Of a stretch of 64,000 nt of DNA, positions 18,388 through 26,941 are shown one piece after another. Under the pieces are notes generated by a model, which saw only the letters and a list, made by a program, of their open reading frames with translations, searched no databases and was not told where the DNA came from. Origin of the DNA: Clostridium gasigenes (lineage in GTDB: Bacteria; Bacillota; Clostridia; Clostridiales; Clostridiaceae); NCBI RefSeq assembly GCF_900104115.1, contig NZ_FNJM01000001.1, positions 186,001-250,000 of the forward strand, given 5' to 3'. The translations under genes were made by a program, and so were the position numbers. Position 1 is the first letter of the stretch; each line of letters starts with the position of its first letter.

Positions 18388-18813
18388 ATGGATACATTCG
18401 GTGAAAGATTTAAAAGCATACGTTTATCTAAAGACCTAACTCAAGAGCAATTAATAAATGAGTTTAACGCCAAATATGGTTATGCATTCACAAAAGGAAC
18501 TATTAGCCAATATGAAAATAATAGAAGAACACCTGGAATGATTGTAATTAAGCAATTTGTTGATTATTTTAATGTTTCTATAGATTATTTATTGGCAAAT
18601 GATCTACATGTTATAAAGGATATTGGGCAAAAGTATCCTTTGTATAATGATGATAAATCTATAGATATTAAAGAAATATTTAACTTAATAAAAAGTTTAT
18701 CAGAAGAAGGAACTATTGATCTTGAAGAGAAGGTTATAAATGAAGAGCAAAGAAAAATTCTACTGAATGGACTTGATGTTATTCTTGGATTAATTGAGAA
18801 AGAAATAAATTAG
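18388..18813 (+). CDS. XRE-family transcriptional regulator
   Basis: 141 residues. An N-terminal Cro/CI helix-turn-helix spans about residues 5-68: 'FGERFKSIRLSKDLTQEQL', 'FTKGTISQYENNRRTPGM', 'VDYFNVSIDYLLAND'. The C-terminal part is an acidic helical tail likely used for dimerisation. TATGGAGGA precedes the ATG at good spacing. Such regulators are typical of mobile and defence islands. The target is not visible. A bidirectional terminator separates it from the convergent gene. Confidence 0.88.
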   Translation: MDTFGERFKSIRLSKDLTQEQLINEFNAKYGYAFTKGTISQYENNRRTPGMIVIKQFVDYFNVSIDYLLANDLHVIKDIGQKYPLYNDDKSIDIKEIFNLIKSLSEEGTIDLEEKVINEEQRKILLNGLDVILGLIEKEIN

Positions 18814-18889
18814 GGAAAAGTTAATAATTTAATTGTAGTTAGTAATTGTTAAATTATTATATTAAGCCTTAAAGTAAATATAATTGTTG

Positions 18890-18923
18890 AAGAGGTTATA
18901 TATTTCAGATAACCTCTTATTTG
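18890..18923. terminator. Bidirectional terminator between convergent genes
   Basis: AAGAGGTTAT (18890-18899) pairs with ATAACCTCTT (18909-18918). It lies between the XRE gene (plus) and the repeat-containing gene (minus). Confidence 0.7.
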
Positions 18924-18942
18924 CATATTAAGAATTATTAAT

Positions 18943-20289
18943 TTAGAAGTTGTTTTCTAAATGTTTTATTAAATTAGGAAGATTTCCAAAATGGTCATAT
19001 ACCCAATGTGGACTAGGTAAGTTGTTTTTATTTGAGAGTTCTTTATTATTAGGCCAACGATTATGTAAGTTTTCAAATTCTAAAATTGAGTTAAGTCTAA
19101 GGTTTATTCCGTTGTTTTTAGCATATGTTTTGAGTGCTAAAAAATTAATTCCAAGAGCATTAAGACAGCCTTCGATACCGCCCCAATATTTATAATAAAC
19201 TTTTTCAGTATAAGTAGTGTTAGGTGGAACAAGCTCTTTAGTTGAAGGTAATCGTCCTAATTTATAAATGAAAGTCAAAAGGTCAGTAATTGCAATATCT
19301 TCATTAAACTTCATATTTGATTCTGTATTTATTGGTAATTTAGCTTTTCTTAGAGCATTATTAAATGTTCCAAATAAAGTTGTTACAGTTGTAGAAGAAG
19401 GATAAGCTGGGTTTCCTAAAAAATCTCTTGTATAGGGGCTACGTCCATTAATTTTATGAAACTCTTGAAGCTTTTGTATTACATAATCTTGCCTATGTTT
19501 TTTATAGGTATCATCAAAATCTTTATAAATTGAATATAGATTTTTTATTTGATTACATAATTCTTTATTACCTAAAACAGAAAGTCGTTCAATTATTTCA
19601 TCTGCAAAAACATATTTTAGGTTTGGTAAATATAAACCAGTTTTATTATTTTTCTTTAAGCACCAATATTCCACAGAGGCACCTTGGTTTACTGATTTAT
19701 AATATTGTTTCACCTTATGTTTATGACAGTAATTAGAAGTAGCTGCATCTATTACTTTATGTTTACTTGGTACATAAATATCGGGTTTAAAATCTAAACC
19801 AAAGCCACAATATTGAAATAAGCATTCACCTTCTAAAATAGAAGCAGATTTTTCAACTAGATATTGCCATGCAGACCAAAGGTCTTTTGAATCTAAAGGG
19901 GTAACTCCTGCAAGAAGCAAGATATCATTCCAAGATGATAGTTTATTTTCTTTTTTATAATATTTAAAATGCCTATAGTAGGTTTTAGTATGAGGGTATC
20001 TACTATTACAATTTTCGAAATCGGCAGTAGTTGGAGGTCGTTTAAATTCATTACTAAAATCTCTAATATGTTGTAATAACTCTTCATCGGTAATTGTTGA
20101 AAATTCCTTAGTTGTATAAGGCATCATTACTCGACCTTCGGCAGTAGCTTTACGTTCTTTATATTGTCTGTTAAGAACTTTGTTACATTCCTTACAATAT
20201 TTTTGATGACCATCTTTAGAAGATATATTTTTGTTAAACATAATCATTTCTTTAGTATCTTTACAATATTTACATTGCTTATAATCCAT
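18943..20289 (-). CDS. Zinc-ribbon protein with homing-endonuclease-associated repeats
   Basis: 448 residues. The N-terminus has a four-Cys zinc ribbon ('CKYCKDTKEM…YCKECNKV') as in HNH/homing-nuclease-associated proteins. At least four copies of a ~50-residue repeat follow, with a Gly/Arg-Pro core and a 'W/F-G-(N/T/G)' centre: 'NEFKRPPTTADF', 'NGRSPYTRDF…LFGTFNNALRKA', 'LGRLPSTKEL…YWGGIEGCLNAL' and 'HNRWPNNKEL…HFGNLPNLIKHL'. These look like the HNH-associated DNA-binding repeat. Between repeats one and two, 'FGLDFKPDIYVPSKHKVIDA' with a downstream 'YYK' could be a degraded or divergent PD-(D/E)XK nuclease core. Probably a DNA-binding, perhaps DNA-cleaving, selfish or defence protein. Transcribed away from the helicase gene. 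Confidence 0.65.
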   Translation of the reverse strand: MDYKQCKYCKDTKEMIMFNKNISSKDGHQKYCKECNKVLNRQYKERKATAEGRVMMPYTTKEFSTITDEELLQHIRDFSNEFKRPPTTADFENCNSRYPHTKTYYRHFKYYKKENKLSSWNDILLLAGVTPLDSKDLWSAWQYLVEKSASILEGECLFQYCGFGLDFKPDIYVPSKHKVIDAATSNYCHKHKVKQYYKSVNQGASVEYWCLKKNNKTGLYLPNLKYVFADEIIERLSVLGNKELCNQIKNLYSIYKDFDDTYKKHRQDYVIQKLQEFHKINGRSPYTRDFLGNPAYPSSTTVTTLFGTFNNALRKAKLPINTESNMKFNEDIAITDLLTFIYKLGRLPSTKELVPPNTTYTEKVYYKYWGGIEGCLNALGINFLALKTYAKNNGINLRLNSILEFENLHNRWPNNKELSNKNNLPSPHWVYDHFGNLPNLIKHLENNF

Positions 20290-20311
20290 AGTAAAATCAA
20301 TCCTTTGTTAT

Positions 20312-20333
20312 TAATACTTCAAGTTTAGTATTA
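20312..20333. promoter_or_regulatory. Inverted repeat, possible operator
   Basis: TAATACT (20312-20318) and AGTATTA (20327-20333) form an inverted repeat just upstream of the minus-strand repeat gene, in the intergenic region shared with the divergent helicase gene. Regulator unknown. Confidence 0.35.
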
Positions 20334-20575
20334 GTAAAATTGTAATTTAATATGCAAATAGATTAACTTATAAACAAAAGTTTGTTAATTTGTATATATA
20401 ATAAGAGGAAAAACACAATATTAATAATAAATTAGTATAACTTTAATATTGTGATGATTTACATTATAATTAATATACAGAAAATAATTACCATAAGTTT
20501 TTAAAATAATGATAAAATAAAGTTATTAAATAAAAAAAGATATTTTAATATACAAAAGGGTGTAAGGGAGTAAAC

Positions 20576-23497
20576 ATGAGTAGTGAAATAACGAAAGTAG
20601 ATTTATTAGATTTTGAAGAAACATTCATAGGTGAAGAGCAACTAGAACATAAGGGAATAGAACAGAAGAAGATAGAAGATAAGGAATATCTTATAAAGAA
20701 TAGGTTTATTACTAATTCTGAAAATAGTAACCTACTAGATGAAATTAAGATATGTTTGAGGGAATGTAAGAAATTTTATTTTAGTGTAGCATTTGTTAAT
20801 TTTAGCGGATTACAACTTTTGCTTGATACTTTTAAGGAACTTGAAGACACCAGGGTTAAAGGTAATATATTAACTTCAACATATCTTAATTTCACTGAAC
20901 CAAAGGCATTAGATAGAATTAGAAAATTTGAAAACATTGATTTAAAGGTTTTTGTTGCAACTAAGGAACTTGGATTCCATTCTAAAGCTTACATATTTGA
21001 AAATAAAGATAATTATAAGATTATTATTGGATCATCTAACATAACTCAAAGGGCTCTAAAGAGTAATATTGAGTGGAACATTATGGTTATAGCTAAAGAT
21101 GAAAATAAATTTGTTAAAGATGTACTTAAAGAATATTTAAATCTATGGGAGTCTACAGATATTATAGATGATGAATTTTTAGCAAAATACGAGGAACTTA
21201 TTAAGGCTGCTAAATCACATGAAAAGCAAAAGGCTATTCAGTTTATGGATTATGAAAAAATTAGGCCGAATTCTATGCAAAAGAGGGCTATTCAAAACTT
21301 AAAAAGACTCAGAGAAGCAGGGGAAGAGAAGGCTTTAGTAATAGCATCAACAGGAACTGGAAAAACATATATGTCAGCATTTGATGTTGCAGAATGTATG
21401 CCTGATAGAATGTTATTTCTAGTTCACCGTGAAGAAATATTAAGAAGTGCAGAAGCTACATTTAAAAAACTAGTTAAAAATAAGAATAAATCAACAGGTC
21501 TTTTAACTGGAACATCAAAGGATATAAATGTAGATTATTTATTTTCAACAGTACAATCAATGAATAATAATATTGAAAGATTTAAAAAAGAGGAATTTGA
21601 TTATATTATTGTAGATGAGGCACATCACTCAAGTAGTCCAACTTATAAAAGGGTTATGGAATATTTTAAACCTAAGTTTTTACTAGGTATGACAGCTACA
21701 CCAGAAAGATGTGATGGCGAAAATATATTTGATTTATTTGATAATAATGTAGTACTAGAAGTTAGACTTCATGAGGCTTTAAAAGAAGAATTAGTTATAC
21801 CATTCCATTACTTTGGAATAACAGATATAGAAGGAATCGATTTAAGTGATGTAAAGATAGATGATTTATCAGAAATAGCTAAACGGTTAAAGGTAAATGA
21901 AAGAGTAGATTTTGTAATAGAAAAAATGAACTTTTATGGATTCGATGGTGATAAAAGAAGATGTATTGGATTCTGCATAAACATAGAACATGCAGAGTTT
22001 ATGAGTGAACAGTTTAATGCGAGAGGCATAAATAGTATATGTTTAACTGGTAATGATTCAGTAAAAGAAAGAGTGAAATATATAAAGAAACTTGAATGTG
22101 ATGAGGATGAGTTAGAAGTTATATTTACTGTGGATATATTTAATGAAGGAGTGGATATACCTTCAGTAAATACAGTTTTAATGTTAAGACCAACTAATTC
22201 TCCAATAGTATTTATACAACAGTTAGGTAGAGGGCTTAGAAAACATGAAAGCAAAGAATTTTTAACGGTTCTTGATTTTATAGGTAATCATAATAAAGCC
22301 TTTTTAATTGCAATAGCATTAAATGGAGCAAGATATTATGATAAGGATTCACTAAAAGTTGCAGTTTCAAAGCAATTTGGAAATGTACCAGGTTGTACAA
22401 ATATTCAAATGGATAGAATAGCTCAAGAAAGAATATTAGAACAGTTAAATAATGAGAATTTTAATACTATGGCATACTTAAAAGAAGAATATAATGAATT
22501 TAAAATATTAAATAGTGGAAGAATTCCATATAGGTTAATGGATTATATAAGGTTTGATGGTTCTCCAGATCCAATTAAATTTATAGATAAGGAAAAGACA
22601 TATCTAGCATTTGTAGCAAAGCTTGAAAAAGATGATAGACTTAAGAAATTACTTGAGAATAAAGATTTTGAAAAAATACTTAAAGAGTTATCAAGTAAGT
22701 TACCTATAAAAAGGATATATGAGTATTGTATAATAAAATATTTAATTTCACATGAATCAATAAATTTAGAACAGGCTAAAAATGAAATTCATAAGTATAT
22801 GGAAAGTGTTAATGAAGAAAGTATTGAGCATAGTTTTAGATATCTAAATCAAAATTATTATGATGTAGGACAAACGGAACGAACAGTAAAATGTGTTGAA
22901 CTTAAAGAAAATATGTTATATAGAACTAATGAATTCACTCAAATTATATTTAATAAGGACTATAGAACATATATTGAAGATGTTTTAAATTATGGTATTG
23001 TTAGATATGAAAAAGAATTTAATAATGAAAACTACGGAGTTCCATTCTTTAAACTATATGAGCAATATCAAATGATTGATACAGCTTTGTTATCAAATTA
23101 TGAAAAAATACACAGCTCATTTAGAGGAAGTGGATTATTAACAAAGGATAAGGAATTCTTTCTATTTATAGACCTTCATAAAGGTGAAGATGTTAAAGAA
23201 AGTGTAAATTATAAAGATGAGTTGATATCAAGTGAATATTTTCAATGGCAGACTCCAAATTCAACATCACCTGATTCAGAGAGAGGTAAAAATATTATAT
23301 TTAATAAAGATAGAGATATTAATCTTCATTTATTTATAAGAAAATACAAAGAAATAGATAATAAAACTCAACCTTATATATATATTGGGAAAGGTGATGT
23401 TATTAGTTATGAAGGTGAAAAACCAATAACAGTTAAAATGAAGTTGGAACACGAGGTTCCATCAAGTTTATATACCGAGTTCACAGAAAAAGTATAA
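20576..23497 (+). CDS. PLD nuclease - SF2 helicase - DUF3427 protein
   Basis: 973 residues. An N-terminal phospholipase-D-like domain (about 40-200) shows a single HKD-type motif 'HSKAYIFENK…IIIGSSN'. A superfamily-2 helicase follows, with Walker A 'ASTGTGKTY', DEAH box 'IIVDEAHHSS', 'GMTATPER' and motif VI 'QQLGRGLRKHESKEF'. The C-terminal third is a DUF3427-type domain. This architecture is known from many bacteria, often near NUDIX hydrolases and mobile DNA, and is suspected of acting on foreign DNA. The NUDIX gene begins 28 bases downstream. The ribosome site AAGGGAG precedes ATG 20576. Confidence 0.88.
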   Translation: MSSEITKVDLLDFEETFIGEEQLEHKGIEQKKIEDKEYLIKNRFITNSENSNLLDEIKICLRECKKFYFSVAFVNFSGLQLLLDTFKELEDTRVKGNILTSTYLNFTEPKALDRIRKFENIDLKVFVATKELGFHSKAYIFENKDNYKIIIGSSNITQRALKSNIEWNIMVIAKDENKFVKDVLKEYLNLWESTDIIDDEFLAKYEELIKAAKSHEKQKAIQFMDYEKIRPNSMQKRAIQNLKRLREAGEEKALVIASTGTGKTYMSAFDVAECMPDRMLFLVHREEILRSAEATFKKLVKNKNKSTGLLTGTSKDINVDYLFSTVQSMNNNIERFKKEEFDYIIVDEAHHSSSPTYKRVMEYFKPKFLLGMTATPERCDGENIFDLFDNNVVLEVRLHEALKEELVIPFHYFGITDIEGIDLSDVKIDDLSEIAKRLKVNERVDFVIEKMNFYGFDGDKRRCIGFCINIEHAEFMSEQFNARGINSICLTGNDSVKERVKYIKKLECDEDELEVIFTVDIFNEGVDIPSVNTVLMLRPTNSPIVFIQQLGRGLRKHESKEFLTVLDFIGNHNKAFLIAIALNGARYYDKDSLKVAVSKQFGNVPGCTNIQMDRIAQERILEQLNNENFNTMAYLKEEYNEFKILNSGRIPYRLMDYIRFDGSPDPIKFIDKEKTYLAFVAKLEKDDRLKKLLENKDFEKILKELSSKLPIKRIYEYCIIKYLISHESINLEQAKNEIHKYMESVNEESIEHSFRYLNQNYYDVGQTERTVKCVELKENMLYRTNEFTQIIFNKDYRTYIEDVLNYGIVRYEKEFNNENYGVPFFKLYEQYQMIDTALLSNYEKIHSSFRGSGLLTKDKEFFLFIDLHKGEDVKESVNYKDELISSEYFQWQTPNSTSPDSERGKNIIFNKDRDINLHLFIRKYKEIDNKTQPYIYIGKGDVISYEGEKPITVKMKLEHEVPSSLYTEFTEKV

Positions 23498-23525
23498 ATT
23501 ATAATAAAAGACTAAGGAGAAAAAT

Positions 23526-23918
23526 ATGATAAAAGTTGTAGCAGGGATTTTACAAAAAGATGATAAAATATTAATTGCCAGGAAAGCACCAGGAAAATCT
23601 TTAGAAGGATATTTTGAATTTCCAGGTGGAAAAATTGAAGCAGGTGAAACACCAGAGGAAAGTTTAGTTCGTGAATTAATGGAAGAGATGAGCATTAAGG
23701 TGAAAGTTAATAAATATGTTGGTGAAAGTATTTATGATTATGGAAATATAATTATTTCACTTAAAGGTTACACAGCGGAAATTTTAGAAGGTGAAATAAC
23801 TTTAACAGATCATGATATGTATAAGTGGGTTACTTTATCTGAAATTAATGATTATAAGCTTGCACCTGCTGATATTCCATTAGTTGAAGAATTAGTTAAG
23901 TTGCAGAGCAAAGGATAA
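23526..23918 (+). CDS. NUDIX hydrolase (MutT-like) paired with helicase
   Basis: 130 residues with a NUDIX box 'GKIEAGETPEESLVRELMEE' in which all catalytic Glu/Arg positions are present; the final Gly of the consensus is Ser. MutT-like members remove oxidised or modified nucleoside triphosphates. Its close spacing behind the PLD-helicase gene and the CTAAGGAG ribosome site suggest cotranscription. A function linked to the helicase (for example clearing nucleotide products or modified phage nucleotides) is inference. A copy of its 5' end recurs near 24567. Confidence 0.88.
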   Translation: MIKVVAGILQKDDKILIARKAPGKSLEGYFEFPGGKIEAGETPEESLVRELMEEMSIKVKVNKYVGESIYDYGNIIISLKGYTAEILEGEITLTDHDMYKWVTLSEINDYKLAPADIPLVEELVKLQSKG

Positions 23919-23997
23919 GGAATTGTTTTTTGTTAGTAGAATTTAAAAGAGTATTTAAATTTAAGGATATATTGTATTTTAATATTAAAATACATAG

Positions 23998-24032
23998 ATT
24001 GGTAGTGCTATTAATAGTACTGCCAATTTGAT
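23998..24032 (+). terminator. Hairpin terminator after the helicase-NUDIX operon
   Basis: Stem 23998-24009 with 24016-24027 (two G·T pairs), short T-rich tail. A second A/T hairpin lies just upstream (about 23973-23994). Confidence 0.55.
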
Positions 24033-24341
24033 TATAATCCTAATATTTTATGGTTTTTTAGATCTTCTAAGTTGAGCTCTTCTATTATGTGAACTAGCAC
24101 TTGGAGATACAATAGTATCTAAACTTAGCAATGGTAGCTATCGGATAAGAGTATAGAAGTAGTTAATAGTATAAGAATAAATAAAAAGAGCTAATTAAAG
24201 AATATAGTATAGAGGAAATAAGTATAAATATAATAACGGTGCTATAATAAATGTAGGAGATGAAAAGGTTTTCTTGGATAAGCTAGAACAGCAACTAGAA
24301 AATTTGTTGAAAATCAATAATTATATAGGAGGCTAAATTTA
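24033..24341. other. Intergenic stretch with decayed coding sequence
   Basis: No intact gene. From about 24237 one plus-strand frame reads like a protein C-terminus ('GAIINVGDEKVFLDKLEQQL') ending just before the ribosome site of the next gene, so this is probably the tail of a deleted gene. The rest holds nothing recognisable. Confidence 0.4.
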
Positions 24342-24566
24342 ATGTGGGTTAGAGTGCAAAATAAAGAGATTTTAATAGATGCAAAATTTATTTTTATAAA
24401 CAGAGGTATAACTAAGAAATCAAAGGGTATTATTAGAGCGTCTGCTATAAATTCAGTAGAGGAAACTATTATAGGTCAGTATGAGAGTATGGAAGAAGCC
24501 AAAATAGTATTTGAAGATATACAAAGTAATATAGCTGACGGTAAGAGGTTATATATAATGCCATAA
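24342..24566 (+). CDS. Small hypothetical protein
   Basis: 74 residues with a strong AGGAGG site seven bases before the ATG. β-strand-like opening 'MWVRVQNKEILIDAKFIFI' and then 'IIGQYESMEEAKIVFEDIQ', a layout seen in small phage- or plasmid-type proteins that describe a short sheet followed by a helix. No function recognised. The end of an apparently deleted gene lies immediately upstream. Confidence 0.55.
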   Translation: MWVRVQNKEILIDAKFIFINRGITKKSKGIIRASAINSVEETIIGQYESMEEAKIVFEDIQSNIADGKRLYIMP

Positions 24567-24609
24567 AAAACTAAGGAGAAACATATGATAGAAGTTGTAG
24601 CTGGAATAG
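24567..24609 (+). repeat. Partial copy of the NUDIX gene 5' region
   Basis: The segment from about 24570 (ACTAAGGAGAAACATATG, then GATAGAAGTTGTAGC) closely matches the ribosome site and first codons of the NUDIX gene at about 23511-23548, with only a few differences. After about ten codons similarity ends at a terminator. It looks like the scar of a duplication or recombination event. Confidence 0.6.
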
Positions 24610-24634
24610 ATAATATTTATTCCAGCTATTTTTA
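24598..24634 (+). terminator. Rho-independent terminator
   Basis: An 11-bp perfect stem (24598-24608 with 24618-24628; TAGCTGGAATA arm) is followed by TTTTTAT. Confidence 0.8.
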
Positions 24635-24725
24635 TCTTTATATTTAATATAGGATTATGATAACAGACATATAGAAAATTATGTTAAAATATAGAGAGTG
24701 ATTTAAAAGGTATGGGGGAAGATTT

Positions 24726-25484
24726 ATGCATGAATTTGAGTTTATTAAAAATAAGACTATAGGTATAGTATATGATATTACAATTGGATTTTTATCTGTT
24801 GTTGCAGTGTTTGTTGTTATATTGCAGTTTAATGGTAATTTAAATGATTATCAAATGAAAATTTTAAGTTATTTCGATAATACAGTGTATATAATGTTTT
24901 TATTGGATGGTATGGCTAAATGTTTTTTAGCTAATGATTTTGAGAAATTTATTATGAGTAATAAAATAGATTATTTAGCACTAATTCCATTTCAATTTCT
25001 AGTAGCTGGAAATTTGGGAAGTATATTTAAGCTTTTAAGAGTAGTAACATATTTTCTAAGAATAATCGATAATATGAAGGTCTTTCTATTTACAACTGGT
25101 TTTTTTCAAATTATTATTGGAACTGGAGTAATAACATTTTTTGGCTCTTTAGCATTATATTTTTTTGAAAAGAGTGGAGAAACGATATCTACATATGGCG
25201 ATGCTCTGTGGCTTAGTTTGGTAACGTTAACTACAGTTGGTTACGGGGATATTAGTCCTAAAACAACAGCCGGAAGAGTAGTTGCAATTATATTAATGTT
25301 AACGGGTATAGGATTTTTATCAATGCTTACATCAACTATTTCTTCTTATTTAATTTCAATGAGGGATAATAGACAATCTATATATATAAAAGAAGAAGAT
25401 AAGGTGTTTATTGAAATTACAGATTTATCAGAAGATAAAAAGGACAAACTAATGAGTTATTATAAATTTCTAAAAGAAAATTAA
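24726..25484 (+). CDS. Voltage-gated-type potassium channel
   Basis: 252 residues with the six-helix layout of a small Kv-like channel. The fourth helix region carries spaced basic residues ('IFKLLRVVTYFLRIID'). The pore loop has the selectivity filter 'TTVGYGD' (about 168-174) followed by the inner helix 'AIILMLTGIGFLSMLTSTIS'. A short acidic cytosolic tail follows, without RCK domains. GGGGGAAG precedes ATG 24726. Single-gene unit ended by a bidirectional terminator. Confidence 0.9.
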   Translation: MHEFEFIKNKTIGIVYDITIGFLSVVAVFVVILQFNGNLNDYQMKILSYFDNTVYIMFLLDGMAKCFLANDFEKFIMSNKIDYLALIPFQFLVAGNLGSIFKLLRVVTYFLRIIDNMKVFLFTTGFFQIIIGTGVITFFGSLALYFFEKSGETISTYGDALWLSLVTLTTVGYGDISPKTTAGRVVAIILMLTGIGFLSMLTSTISSYLISMRDNRQSIYIKEEDKVFIEITDLSEDKKDKLMSYYKFLKEN

Positions 25485-25618
25485 TCATACATGGGATGCT
25501 AAGTGATGAAAAAGCAATAATAATTATAATGAACGTGCTTTTTAGCCACTTTTACTTAAGACATTGTAAAAATCAAAGATACCAGTCTATTATTTATTTT
25601 ATGATGCCTAAATAAAAC

Positions 25619-25655
25619 AATAAAGGAAGTACTTTTGTACTTCCTTTATTTATAT
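25619..25655. terminator. Bidirectional terminator
   Basis: A 14-bp perfect stem (25619-25632 with 25637-25650) with a TTTT loop lies between the convergent K+ channel and VOC genes. Confidence 0.85.
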
Positions 25656-25673
25656 AAAAAATAAGTTCCATAA

Positions 25674-26051
25674 TTAATCTTGACGAATTAAATATTCATT
25701 ACCATCTTGGTCATTAAATTTAAACATACTTCCATAAGGCATTTTCATTAGTTCCCCTACTTCAACATTATTTTCTTTTAATTCATCATAGGTTTTATCA
25801 ATGTCATTTGTACTAAGTATTATAGATGGATGACCTAAATTTATTTTTGGATTTTGAGCTGCCATCATATTTTTGTCATACAAAACAAATGTAGTAAATT
25901 CATTTTCACTAGGAGCTACTTCTAACCATTTCATAGCTGGCCCCATTTGTTGTTCAAACTTAACTACAAAGTTTAATTTTTCAACCCAAAACTTTTTAGC
26001 TTCATCTTGGTTATTAACATATAAAGTTATTTTACCTATATTGTTTATCAA
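25674..26051 (-). CDS. VOC-family (glyoxalase/bleomycin-resistance-like) protein
   Basis: A single βαβββ-type VOC protein of 125 residues: 'GKITLYVNNQDEAKKFWVEK' at the N-terminus and 'NEYLIRQD' at the end. The start is taken as TTG 26051 ('MINNIGKITLYV'), eight bases after GGAG. The in-frame GTG at 26060 overlaps that ribosome site. VOC proteins of this type are metal-dependent lyases, dioxygenase-like enzymes or antibiotic binders; the substrate cannot be told. Confidence 0.85.
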   Translation of the reverse strand: MINNIGKITLYVNNQDEAKKFWVEKLNFVVKFEQQMGPAMKWLEVAPSENEFTTFVLYDKNMMAAQNPKINLGHPSIILSTNDIDKTYDELKENNVEVGELMKMPYGSMFKFNDQDGNEYLIRQD

Positions 26052-26324
26052 TTTAATCACTCCTTTTTTAAAATGTATATTTATTATGTATATATTATTC
26101 TGGATTTGTCAATACGTTGAGTAGGTTATGTTTAAAATACAAATGTAAAAATAACACATAGGGTTGTAAAGATTGAAGGAGCAAATGATATTTCATATGT
26201 AACTAAGGGCGATAATAACTCTGTAGAAGATCCATATAAAGTTAGTGACTCTTTTTTTTATTTAGTGTAACAAGAATAATATGTATAAAGTATATTGTTA
26301 TATATCAATATAATTGGAGTTAAT

Positions 26325-26828
26325 ATGAAATCTGTAGTAAGAAAATTAAAAAAGAGAATGCGTAGACAATCACCACCGCCAATGCCTAAAATTGTTGAAG
26401 TAGATTATAAATGGGCAAGCCCACTAAGTTATACGCTGAAACCTACTATGATAGTATACCATCATACAGCAGAGGATAATCTGACGCCTCAAAGGATAGA
26501 TGAACTTCATAAGGCAAGAGGATGGTCAGGTATAGGGTATCATTTCTACATTAGAAAAGATGGCACAATTTATAGAGGAAGACCAGAAAATGCAATAGGA
26601 GCTCATGCACCTAGCGTTAATTCTAAAGCATTAGGTATTGCTTTAGAAGGGAACTTCAATGAGGAATTTGTCACTAAAGAGCAAGAAGATAGCCTAATTG
26701 CATTATCTAAATATTTAGTAAATAAATATAATATAAAGGATATAAAACGACATAAGGATGTAACTAACACCGAGTGTCCTGGAAAAAACTTTCCTTTTAA
26801 AGAAATCAAAGCTGAATTAAAACTATAA
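26325..26828 (+). CDS. N-acetylmuramoyl-L-alanine amidase (Amidase_2/PGRP-like)
   Basis: 167 residues. Amidase_2 fold with zinc ligands in 'MIVYHHTAED' (His), 'HKDVTNTECPG' (His and Cys), and substrate-binding 'GIGYHFYIRKDGTIYRGRP' and 'HAPSVNSKALGIALEGNF'. The N-terminus is strongly basic ('RKLKKRMRRQSPPPMPK') with no signal peptide, so export, if any, is unusual; prophage endolysins and sporulation amidases can lack signals. GGAG six bases upstream supports ATG 26325 rather than the upstream in-frame ATG. Terminator follows. Confidence 0.88.
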   Translation: MKSVVRKLKKRMRRQSPPPMPKIVEVDYKWASPLSYTLKPTMIVYHHTAEDNLTPQRIDELHKARGWSGIGYHFYIRKDGTIYRGRPENAIGAHAPSVNSKALGIALEGNFNEEFVTKEQEDSLIALSKYLVNKYNIKDIKRHKDVTNTECPGKNFPFKEIKAELKL

Positions 26829-26854
26829 ACTTGTACAAGAGAGGTCAATCCATT

Positions 26855-26901
26855 ACAAAAGAAGGTTGTCTAGTAAATTAGACAACCTTCTTTTGTTTTC
26901 C
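26855..26901. terminator. Bidirectional terminator
   Basis: An 18-bp perfect stem (26855-26872 with 26879-26896) with T/A-rich flanks lies between the convergent amidase and EamA genes. Confidence 0.88.
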
Positions 26902-26941
26902 ACAATAATAAATTCTAAATGAAAGTTATTATTATTATATA

